A stretch of 64,000 nt of DNA from contig NZ_JABXJG010000001.1 of NCBI RefSeq assembly GCF_013375535.1, forward strand, positions 2,522,001 to 2,586,000. Direction: 5' to 3'. The stretch comes from Sphingobium sp. 15-1. GTDB lineage: Bacteria; Pseudomonadota; Alphaproteobacteria; Sphingomonadales; Sphingomonadaceae. The translations under genes and the position numbers were made by a program. Under the pieces are notes generated by a model. That model did not search any database, was not told the DNA's origin, and worked only from the letters and a program-made list of their open reading frames with translations. This document shows, in pieces, positions 17,160-24,343 of this stretch. Every line of letters begins with the position of its first letter. The first letter of the stretch is position 1.

Positions 17160-17298
17160 GACATTCCCCTCCCGCAAGCGGGAGGGGTTAGGGGTGGGTG
17201 CGAGCGCAGCGAGCTTCCAGCTTAGCCGTTGAAAATTAACACTGATGTCGCGCCAGCCCACCCCCTAGCCCCCTCCCGCCCGCGGGAGGGGGAATGTC
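17160..17298. repeat. Nested palindromic repeat (CCCTCCCGC type, BIME-like)
   Basis: Two outward palindromes, CCCCTCCCGC-AA-GCGGGAGGGG at about 17166-17188 and CCCCCTCCCGC-CC-GCGGGAGGGGG at about 17270-17292, are themselves arranged as inverted copies with matching flanks (ACATTCCCC / GGGGAATGT and TTAGGGGTGGG / CCCACCCCCTAG). The whole is a hairpin of hairpins in the ftsK-lolA gap. Similar intergenic palindromes are dispersed in many high-GC genomes. Confidence 0.8.
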
Positions 17299-17493
17299 CT
17301 GAAACCACCCAATTCGCGTTATGAAGGCGACATCCCACGAACAAAGACCATTGCTCACGAATAAATTTCATTTGTCTGATGCGAAAAAGTCACTGCCCAT
17401 TTCGCTCTGAAACGGGATTTTGCGTGACCGTTTGCGCTTTTGTGGGGTCGTAAAACATGCCCCGGCCCGCAGAAATCGCTGATTTCCAAGGCT

Positions 17494-17626
17494 GATTGCG
17501 TTTCGTGCAATCGTCCTTCGGTTCTTCGCATTTGCAGCGAAGCGTGATTTGGCCGAAGAGGGACCTGCCTTTCAGGCATCCTCTCCTAAAAACTTTCAGG
17601 CTGGTCTTCGGATCAGCCTTTTTTTT
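17494..17626 (+). ncRNA. Candidate small RNA, copy 2
   Basis: Same order of parts as the locus at 10314-10444. The parts are hairpin GATTGC-GTTTCGT-GCAATC (17494-17512), hairpin CTTCGC-ATTTGCA-GCGAAG (17524-17542), stem GCCT-TTC-AGGC, the identical ATCCTCTCCTAAAA stretch and a terminator (17599-17626). Between these anchors the two copies differ, while stems are kept by different bases, which argues for a conserved RNA fold. The surrounding 938-bp gap 17126-18063 holds no gene; it also has the nested palindrome, one CTCCTGC element and an unassigned stretch at 17640-17815. Confidence 0.72.
17599..17626 (+). terminator. Rho-independent terminator of small RNA copy 2
   Basis: GGCTGGTC-TTCG-GATCAGCC followed by eight T residues. 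Confidence 0.85.
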
Positions 17627-17818
17627 GTCACCCCGCCCGGCTAAGCAGAAGCCGCTTACCGCAGCGCCTAAAAAATAAATTGGGAGAGGGGCCGCCGGAA
17701 AAACCGGCACTGGCGAAGCGGGAGCAGAGGGGGATTGAGCGGTCGCGCCGCTCTCCCCCTTGCCGTTCTCATTTACTGATAAGATGCAAGGGCTGGGTGG
17801 CGTTAGCCGCCGTTAAGC

Positions 17819-17913
17819 GCAACGCGCTCCTGCGAAGGCAGGAGCCCAGTCCTGCCGTTTGTGTATCATTGCTCCCTAAGAACTGGGCTCCTGCCTTCGC
17901 AGGAGCACGTTGC
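17819..17913. repeat. CTCCTGC palindromic element
   Basis: Left arm GCTCCTGCGAAGGCAGGAGC then CCAGT; right arm ACTGGGCTCCTGCCTTCGCAGG then AGCA. The outer bases GCAACG and CGTTGC also pair, so the arms reach about 32 bp. Each arm contains its own small palindrome. It sits in the ftsK-lolA gap. Confidence 0.85.
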
Positions 17914-18063
17914 GTCCGGCAGTCCACCATTCGCCAAACCGGCCCTCAGGCCCACCGTTGAAGCAGATGGCCGATTCGTTGCATGAAAGGAACGAACGGG
18001 TTCACAGCGGGTTCAAGCCCTGCCACCTAGACTTCCTCATCCTGAACAACCGGAGATGATTGC

Positions 18064-18717
18064 ATGAAGCGCATCCTTGCGCCCTCCACTCTGACGTTGG
18101 CTGCCCTGACGCTGGTTGCCGTACCTTTCGCGGCGCCCATGATGCCGGCGTCCGCACAGGCGGATCAGTCCGATCTGTCGAAGGTCAACGCCTATATCCG
18201 CGCCGTCACCACCATGACCGCCGATTTCGCCCAGACCGACCGCAACGGCCAGACGCTGACCGGCCAGCTCACCATCAAGCAGCCGGGCAAGATCCGCTTC
18301 CAGTATCAGAAGGGCGTGCCGCTGCTGATCGTGGGCGACGGCAAGGCGCTGACGATGATCGACTATGAGGTGCGGCAGGTGCAGCGCTGGCCGATCGGCA
18401 ATTCGCCGTTGGGCGCGCTGATCGACCCGAACAAGGATCTGTCGAAGTTCGGCAAGGTGATCCAGACCGGCGATCCGACGATCCTGAGCGTTCAGGCGCG
18501 CGATCCCAAGCGGCCGGAATATGGCACCATCACCATGATCTTCAAACGCAACGCGGCCAGTCCGGCGGGCTTGCAGCTTTATGGTTGGGTGGCGCTGGAT
18601 TCGCAGAACAACCGCACGGCGGTGAAGCTGTCGAACCAGCGTTATGGCGTGGCGGTGGCCGATTCCGCCTTCCGCTGGGTCGATCCGCGGCCCAAGGGGC
18701 GCGCGTCGGGCGGCTAA
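18064..18717 (+). CDS. lolA: Outer membrane lipoprotein carrier protein LolA
   Basis: Periplasmic chaperone that carries lipoproteins from LolCDE to the outer membrane. The 217-residue precursor has a signal peptide (about 1-34, ending MPASAQA). The mature part has YIRAVTTMTADFAQTDRNGQTLTGQLTIKQPGKIRFQY, the LolA fold signature of a curved sheet that binds acyl chains. It then has VQRWPIGNSPLGALID and LYGWVALDSQNNRTAVKLSN. Length and features fit alphaproteobacterial LolA. A terminator lies at 18880-18917. Confidence 0.92.
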   Translation: MKRILAPSTLTLAALTLVAVPFAAPMMPASAQADQSDLSKVNAYIRAVTTMTADFAQTDRNGQTLTGQLTIKQPGKIRFQYQKGVPLLIVGDGKALTMIDYEVRQVQRWPIGNSPLGALIDPNKDLSKFGKVIQTGDPTILSVQARDPKRPEYGTITMIFKRNAASPAGLQLYGWVALDSQNNRTAVKLSNQRYGVAVADSAFRWVDPRPKGRASGG

Positions 18718-18879
18718 ACGGGCCACAGGTGCGACGGACCGAAAACTTTTCAGAATCGTTCATCTGAGGCTCATATCCCGGACCCTAAAAAGAACTCCAC
18801 GGCGAGAGACGAAACCGGGATTTCCCCCCTGTTACCCGGAACCCCGCTCCCGTCGCAAAGCGCTTCAAGGGCGCGATCG

Positions 18880-18917
18880 AGGCCCCCGTTCCATGCCCCC
18901 GGAGCGGGGGCCTTTTT
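18880..18917 (+). terminator. Rho-independent terminator downstream of lolA
   Basis: AGGCCCCCG (18880-18888) pairs with CGGGGGCCT (18905-18913), followed by a T-run to 18917. It ends one base before the large palindrome at 18918-19061. Confidence 0.85.
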
Positions 18918-19061
18918 GCTATGTGTCGTCATTTGGCCCACGGAGGGCTGCAAATAGCGGCTTTCTGCGCTTCCGGTGCTCACGACCTGTAAGGTCGCTG
19001 CGCGCCGGTTCTCGAAATCCACTATTTTCGCTCCACCCTGGGCCAAATGACGACACATAGC
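18918..19061. repeat. 144-bp extended palindrome, element A
   Basis: The outer arms GCTATGTGTCGTCATTTGGC-CCA and their reverse complement are a perfect 23-bp match. The inner halves pair imperfectly to a tip CGACCT-GTA-AGGTCG. The inner core (TTTCTGCGCTTC, GGTGCTCAC, GCTGCGC, CTCGAAATC, TTTTCG, CTCC) is shared with the element at 27095-27238, whose arms and tip are different sequences but equally self-complementary. It fills most of the 407-bp lolA-xthA gap; the rest of that gap holds the terminator and no gene. Confidence 0.82.
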
Positions 19062-19124
19062 GCCTCGCGTGATTGCAGGCCCGCCGCCCTTGCGCGGGAG
19101 GGCGGAGGGTCTTAGTGGATCACC

Positions 19125-19922
19125 ATGCCTCAGACACTCAGTATCGCGTCCTGGAATATCAACAGCGTTCGTGCCCGGCTCGACATTGTGGAACGCTTTC
19201 TGACCGAGGAAGCGCCCGACATCCTCTGTCTTCAGGAAACCAAGGTGGTGAACGAGATTTTCCCCACCGCGATGTTCCGGCAACTGGGCTATGTTCATCA
19301 GGTGCTGAACGGTCAGCGGATGCACCATGGCGTGGCGATCATGTCCAAGGTGCCGATCCATGAGGATGACCGGTTTGACTGGCAGGCCAACGGCGAAGCG
19401 CGCCATGTCGGCGTGCGGCTCGACAATGGCGTCAGGATCGAGAATGTCTATGTGCCTGCCGGTGGCGATGTGGCGGATCGGGAGGTGAATCCGAAATTCG
19501 GGCAGAAGCTCGATTTTCTGGAGCGGATGATCCAATGGTCCTCTGGGTTGGAGGACAAGCCGACCATATTGACCGGCGATTTCAACATCGCGCCGATGGA
19601 ATGCGACGTGTGGAGCCACAAGCAATTGCTGAACGTGGTCAGCCATACGCCGGTCGAGTGCGAGATATTGGCGCGGTTGCAGGCGTCGAACGACTGGGTC
19701 GACATAGGCCGCCATTTCTATCCCGCGCCGCAGCGGCTTTATACCTGGTGGAGCTATCGCGCGAAGGACTGGGCGGAATCGGATCGCGGACGGCGGCTCG
19801 ACCATATGTGGATGACCCAGGATGTGGCGGGCAAGGCGCTCAGCCATCGCGTGGTCGAACCGGCGCGCAACTGGGGCAAGCCGTCCGACCATATTCCGAT
19901 CGTCACCGAGTTCGCCTTCTGA
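19125..19922 (+). CDS. xthA: Exodeoxyribonuclease III
   Basis: AP endonuclease and 3'-exonuclease of base excision repair. The 265-residue endonuclease/exonuclease/phosphatase-fold protein begins MPQTLSIASWNINSVRARL and has LQETKV (metal-binding Glu). It also has GDFNIAP (catalytic Asp/Asn), DRGRRLDHMWMT and the final GKPSDHIPIV with the catalytic Asp-His. The start ATG at 19125 puts the WNINS motif at the usual position. Its stop overlaps the ATG of the ribA-like gene (TGATG), so they are probably co-translated. Confidence 0.93.
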   Translation: MPQTLSIASWNINSVRARLDIVERFLTEEAPDILCLQETKVVNEIFPTAMFRQLGYVHQVLNGQRMHHGVAIMSKVPIHEDDRFDWQANGEARHVGVRLDNGVRIENVYVPAGGDVADREVNPKFGQKLDFLERMIQWSSGLEDKPTILTGDFNIAPMECDVWSHKQLLNVVSHTPVECEILARLQASNDWVDIGRHFYPAPQRLYTWWSYRAKDWAESDRGRRLDHMWMTQDVAGKALSHRVVEPARNWGKPSDHIPIVTEFAF

Positions 19923-20980
19923 TGAGCGCGCGCGCCGCCGCTCGCGCCATCGACGCGCTGCGCCGGGGCTGGCCGGTGCGGGTGCAGGCCGCCGACGGCG
20001 CCTTGCGGCTGATGGCGGTGGAAGGGGCGGACGCGGTGACGCTTGCCGGATTCGATCCGGGGGCGGAAGCGGACATATTGATCTCCGCGGCGCGGGCGCA
20101 GACGCTGAAGCTCGCCAACCAGATCGCGGCGGCCGATCCCGACATGCCGGTGCTGGTGGCGCGGGCGCCGTGGATCGACGCCGATGTGGCGACGGCGATT
20201 TCCGATCCGGTTCTGGACCTTGCCTCGCCGCTCAAGGGTCCGTTCATGGCGAAGCCTCTTTCAGCGCCATTGGCGGCCAAGGCGGCGCTGCGGTTGGCGC
20301 GGCTCGCGGGCATATTGCCTGCCTATTTCGCGACAGTGGACGGCGATGTCGAGGCGGAGGTCAGCGCCGCCGATGTGGACGCCTATGACGATGCCGTGCA
20401 TCTGGATATTGCGACGCGGGCAAGATTGCCGGTATCGGCCAGCGAAACCGCGGAGATCATCGCCTTCCGCAGCCCTGATGAGCCGCGTGAGCATGTGGCG
20501 CTGATCGTCGGCCAGCGCGATTCCTCGCCGCCAGTGATCCGGCTGCACAGCGAATGCCTGACCGGGGATGTGCTGGGGTCGCTGAAATGCGATTGCGGGC
20601 CGCAATTGCACGAAGCGCTGCACCAGATTGCGGATTCGACCTGGGGCATCTTGCTCTATCTCCGGCAGGAGGGGCGGGGCATTGGCTTGGTCAACAAGCT
20701 GCGCGCCTATGCCTTGCAGGACCAGGGGTTCGACACGGTTGACGCCAATGTGCGGCTGGGCTTTGCCATCGATGCGCGGGATTTCTCCGTGGCGGCGCGG
20801 ATGCTGGACCTGCTGGGTGTGGGAGAGGTGCGGCTGCTCACCAACAATCCGAACAAGGTCGCCGGGCTGGAAGCGGCGGGAATCAAGGTGGCGGAGCGGC
20901 TGCCGATCATCCTGCCCGCCAATCCGCATAATGAGCGCTATCTGGCGACCAAGCGGGACCGGACCGGGCATCAGTTGTGA
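19922..20980 (+). CDS. ribA: GTP cyclohydrolase II (RibA) with extended N-terminal domain
   Basis: Opens GTP to 2,5-diamino-6-ribosylamino-pyrimidinone phosphate, the first step of riboflavin synthesis. The C-terminal half of the 352-residue protein has the RibA core: VRLHSECLTGDVLGSLKCDCGPQL (zinc cysteines), LYLRQEGRGIGLVNKLRAYALQD and RLLTNNPNKVAGLEAAGI. The N-terminal about 155 residues look like the DHBP-synthase-related or regulatory domain seen in long alphaproteobacterial RibA proteins. I see no intact DHBP synthase active-site motif there. The stop overlaps the GTG of the next gene. Confidence 0.88.
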   Translation: MSARAAARAIDALRRGWPVRVQAADGALRLMAVEGADAVTLAGFDPGAEADILISAARAQTLKLANQIAAADPDMPVLVARAPWIDADVATAISDPVLDLASPLKGPFMAKPLSAPLAAKAALRLARLAGILPAYFATVDGDVEAEVSAADVDAYDDAVHLDIATRARLPVSASETAEIIAFRSPDEPREHVALIVGQRDSSPPVIRLHSECLTGDVLGSLKCDCGPQLHEALHQIADSTWGILLYLRQEGRGIGLVNKLRAYALQDQGFDTVDANVRLGFAIDARDFSVAARMLDLLGVGEVRLLTNNPNKVAGLEAAGIKVAERLPIILPANPHNERYLATKRDRTGHQL

Positions 20981-21477
20981 GCATTGTCCGCGTCGATACG
21001 GGCGCGGGGCGTCTGTCCTTCGGTGAGATCGAGATGTCCTGCACGATCGGTCGGGGCGGTTCTTGTGCGGCTGCGGACAAGCGGGAAGGGGATGGCTGCA
21101 CGCCGCTGGGCGTCTGGCCGATCCGGGGCGTATTGCTGCGGCCGGGCAAGGTGGAGGCGGCGGGTATCCGCTTGCCGTGGCGCTGGGTGCGGGAGGGGGA
21201 TGGCTGGTCGGATGATGTGGCCGATCCGGCCTATAACCGGCCGGTGCATCTGCCGCGTGCTTTCTCGGCGGAAAATCTGCTGCGGGGCGATGATGCCTAT
21301 GATGTGATCGTGGTGCTGGGGCATAATGACTCGCCGCCGGTGCTGGGGCGGGGGAGTGCGATCTTCTTTCATCTTTTCGAGGGTCGTCCCACGGCGGGGT
21401 GCGTGGCGGTGGAAAGGGCGGATATGCTGCGGTTGTTGCCGTTGTTGGCGCCGGACGATGTGATGGAGATCGTTTAG
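20977..21477 (+). CDS. L,D-transpeptidase family protein (YkuD domain)
   Basis: A 166-residue protein of the YkuD/COG3786 type. The catalytic segment is GRGSAIFFHLFEGRPTAGCVAVE, with His and the nucleophile Cys in TAGC (about residues 130-149). This matches the family variant that has TAGC in place of SHGC. No signal peptide is visible with the GTG start at 20977, which overlaps the ribA stop by 4 bp. An expected role is cell wall cross-linking or remodelling, but export is unexplained. It is followed by a CTCCTGC element before the convergent glnD. Confidence 0.8.
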   Translation: MSIVRVDTGAGRLSFGEIEMSCTIGRGGSCAAADKREGDGCTPLGVWPIRGVLLRPGKVEAAGIRLPWRWVREGDGWSDDVADPAYNRPVHLPRAFSAENLLRGDDAYDVIVVLGHNDSPPVLGRGSAIFFHLFEGRPTAGCVAVERADMLRLLPLLAPDDVMEIV

Positions 21478-21484
21478 AGAGACG

Positions 21485-21566
21485 TGCTCCTGCGAAGGCA
21501 GGAGCCCAGTTCTGACGGTGCATGATCCTCAGACGGCGGAACTGGGCTCCTGCCTTCGCAGGAGCA
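21485..21566. repeat. CTCCTGC palindromic element between convergent genes
   Basis: TGCTCCTGCGAAGGCAGGAG then CCCAGT on the left, ACTGGGCTCCTGCCTTCGCA then GGAGCA on the right, with about 32 bp between. It fills the gap between the stops of the YkuD gene and glnD, where it can act as a terminator in both directions. Confidence 0.85.
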
Positions 21567-21574
21567 GGATGCAT

Positions 21575-24334
21575 TCAAGCCCGTTCCAACTCCGCCACTT
21601 CGCCGCCGGCCGCTTCCAGCAACCGCCGTTCCAGCGTCTGCAAGCGCGCCTTGCTCTCGATCTTCCCGGCCAGCAGGTCGGTGACGTAGAAAGTATCCAC
21701 CGCCCGCTCGCCATAGGTGGCGACATGGGCGCTGTGCACCGTCACCTTCGACTGGAACAGGGCGTTGGCCAGGCTGAACAGCAGCGCCGGGCGATCCCGC
21801 GCATTCACCTCGATCACGGTGAAGCGGTTCGACGCCTTGTTGTCGATCAGCACATTGGGTTCGATGCGGAAGGCTTCGGCGCGGGTGCGGGGCAGGGGGC
21901 GCGCTTCCAGCTTGGTGATCATGCGGTGCCGATTGGCCAGCGAATCCTCGATCGCCTTGCGGATGCGCGTCAATTGCTCCGGGCTGTGGAAAGCGCCGCC
22001 CAGCGGGTCTTGCACCAGGAAATTGTCGATCGCCACGCCGTCCCGCGTCGTATGGATGCGCGCGTCGATGATGTTGCCGCCCGCCAGGTGGATGGCGCCC
22101 GCGATCCGGTAGAACAGCCCCGGATGGTCGGCGGCATAGACCGTCACCAGCGTCGCGCCGCGCTGCGGATAATATTGCGCGGCGATGGAGAGCGGGGAAT
22201 CGCCCGCCTCCAATATATGCTGCGCATTGTGGAACAGGATGTCGTCCGGCTCCGCGATCCAGTAGCTTTCGGGCAGGCGCTTGCTGAGCTTGGCGAAATC
22301 CGCCTCGGAGAGACCCAGCGCCTCGCGCAGCGATTTCTGCTTGGCGGTGACGCGCTCGCTGCGGCCCTTTTGCTTGTGGCCGAGGCGCAGCAGCTCTTCG
22401 GCGGACTCATAAAGATCGCCCAGCAACTGGCGTTTCCAGCTATTCCATACCCCTGGCCCGACGGCGCGGATGTCGACCACGGTCAGGCACAGCAGCAGCC
22501 TCAGCCGCTCCGGACTCTGCACCACGTCCACGAAATCGAGGATCGTCTTGTAATCGGCCAGATCGCGCTTGAAGGCGGTGGCCGACATCAGCAGATGATG
22601 CAGCACCAGCCAGGACACGGTTTCCGTCTCCGCCGGGGTCAGGCCCAGGCGGGGGCAGAGATGCTCCGCCACCTCCGCGCCCAATATGCTGTGGTCGCCG
22701 CCGCGTCCCTTGGCGATGTCGTGCAGCAGCACCGCAACATAGAGGACGCGGCGCGACAGCAGCTTGCCCATCAGGTCCGCCGCCAGCGGATGATCCTGAT
22801 TCAGCTCGCCCTTTTCGATCCGCGCCAGCAGACCGACGGCGCGGATCGTATGTTCGTCCACCGTATAGTGGTGATACATGTCGAACTGCATCTGCGCCAC
22901 GACCCGGCGGAAATCAGGGACGAAGCGGCCGAAGACGGTCGATTCGTTCATCCAGCGCAGCACCGTTTCCGGGTCGCGGGGGGATGTCAGCACCTCCATG
23001 AAAAAGGCGTTGGCGCGGGCATCGCGGCGTATCTTGGCGGTGATCAGGCTGGCGTCGCGGCTGGCGGCGCGCATGGCGCTGGGGTGGATGGCCAGGCCAT
23101 GCTTGTCGGCCAGCGCGAAGATTTCCAGCAGCCGGACCGGATCGTCCTGAAAGAACTGGTCGGAGGGCAGCGCCAGCCGCCCGCGATCCAGCACAAAGCC
23201 GTCCAGCTTCTTGGGCCTGCGGAAGAAGCTGGGAATATAACGCCGCCCGCGTTCGGCCATCTGGTCATCGAGATGCGCGAGGAACACGGCGGTCAGGTCG
23301 CCCACCGTCTTCGCGTTTAGGAAATAATAGCGCATGAACCGCTCGACCCCCGACCGCCCGGCGCGTCCGGTGAAATGCATGCGGGTGGCGGTTTCCAGTT
23401 GCAGGTCGAAGGTCAGCCGGTCCTCCGCCCGCCCGGTGATCATGTGCAGGTGGCAGCGCACAGCCCAGAGGAAATCCTCCGCCTTCTGGAACTGACGCAG
23501 CTCGGTTTCGGTCAGCAGGCCGACATCGACCAGTTCCGCGACCGACTTCACCCGGTTCACATATTTGCCGATCCAGAACAAAGTGTGCAGGTCGCGCAGG
23601 CCGCCCTTGCCCTCCTTCACATTGGGCTCGACGACATAGCGGCTGTCGCCCATCCGCTTGTGCCGCTCGTCGCGCTCTTCCAGCTTTTCGGTGACGAAGG
23701 CGCGGGCCGTGCCCTGCATGACTTCGGCGTCGAAGCGCTTGGCAGTTTCCTCGTACAGCAGGCGGTCGCCCCAGATATAGCGGGCTTCCAGCAGGGCAGT
23801 GCGGACGGTGAGGTCCGCCTTCGCCATGCGCATCGTCTCGTCGATGGAGCGGCTGCTATGGCCGACCTTCAACCCCAAGTCCCACAGCGAATAGAGCATG
23901 GATTCGATGACCTGCTCTGTCCATCCGGTCGGTTTCCAGGGGGTGATGAAGCCGATGTCGACATCGCTGTGCGGCGCCATCTCGCCCCGGCCATAGCCGC
24001 CGACCGCGATCAGCACGATCCGCTCGCCAGTGCTGCGGTTGCTAGCCGGGTAGAGGTGATGGGTTGTCGCGTCGTAGAGCAGCCGCAAAATCTGGTCGAC
24101 CAGGAACGCGAAGGCGGTGACGGCTTCACGCCCGCGGGTCGGCTTCTGGCTAAGGCGGCGGGCGACATCCTCGCGCCCGGCGTCCAGCGCGTCCTTCAAT
24201 AGCTTCACGATCAGGCCGCGCAGCTTGATCTGGTCGCCCCGATGCTCCTGCGCCAGGGCGGTGATGCGGTCGGAAATGGCGCGCCGGTCGATGATCGCCC
24301 GCCTGGACCCCAATTTCGGAAACTGCATGACCAT
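21575..24334 (-). CDS. glnD: [Protein-PII] uridylyltransferase/uridylyl-removing enzyme
   Basis: Senses glutamine and uridylylates or de-uridylylates PII proteins to control nitrogen metabolism. The 919-residue protein has the nucleotidyltransferase motif VGGYGRGEMAPHSDVDIGF at about 111-129. The HD domain has VDEHTIRAVGLL and LLHDIAKGRGGDHSILG (about 480-540). Two C-terminal ACT domains follow (TLVTVYAADHPGLFYRIAGAI and FTVIEVNARDRPALLFSLANAL). The length fits alphaproteobacterial GlnD. It lies 9 bp after mutS on the same strand. Confidence 0.95.
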   Translation of the reverse strand: MVMQFPKLGSRRAIIDRRAISDRITALAQEHRGDQIKLRGLIVKLLKDALDAGREDVARRLSQKPTRGREAVTAFAFLVDQILRLLYDATTHHLYPASNRSTGERIVLIAVGGYGRGEMAPHSDVDIGFITPWKPTGWTEQVIESMLYSLWDLGLKVGHSSRSIDETMRMAKADLTVRTALLEARYIWGDRLLYEETAKRFDAEVMQGTARAFVTEKLEERDERHKRMGDSRYVVEPNVKEGKGGLRDLHTLFWIGKYVNRVKSVAELVDVGLLTETELRQFQKAEDFLWAVRCHLHMITGRAEDRLTFDLQLETATRMHFTGRAGRSGVERFMRYYFLNAKTVGDLTAVFLAHLDDQMAERGRRYIPSFFRRPKKLDGFVLDRGRLALPSDQFFQDDPVRLLEIFALADKHGLAIHPSAMRAASRDASLITAKIRRDARANAFFMEVLTSPRDPETVLRWMNESTVFGRFVPDFRRVVAQMQFDMYHHYTVDEHTIRAVGLLARIEKGELNQDHPLAADLMGKLLSRRVLYVAVLLHDIAKGRGGDHSILGAEVAEHLCPRLGLTPAETETVSWLVLHHLLMSATAFKRDLADYKTILDFVDVVQSPERLRLLLCLTVVDIRAVGPGVWNSWKRQLLGDLYESAEELLRLGHKQKGRSERVTAKQKSLREALGLSEADFAKLSKRLPESYWIAEPDDILFHNAQHILEAGDSPLSIAAQYYPQRGATLVTVYAADHPGLFYRIAGAIHLAGGNIIDARIHTTRDGVAIDNFLVQDPLGGAFHSPEQLTRIRKAIEDSLANRHRMITKLEARPLPRTRAEAFRIEPNVLIDNKASNRFTVIEVNARDRPALLFSLANALFQSKVTVHSAHVATYGERAVDTFYVTDLLAGKIESKARLQTLERRLLEAAGGEVAELERA

Positions 24335-24343
24335 AAGGCTTAT

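Noticed and set aside
17390..17710. Leftward open frame of 106 codons in the ftsK-lolA gap
   Set aside because: It is the complement of small RNA copy 2; its similarity to a leftward frame at 10297-10527 comes from the shared RNA, not from a protein.
17640..17815. Possible further small RNA or small gene after copy 2
   Set aside because: Some GC-rich pairing (CCGCTCTCCCCCTT against GGGGGATTGAGCGG) is present, but there is no clear terminator, start or second copy to support a call.
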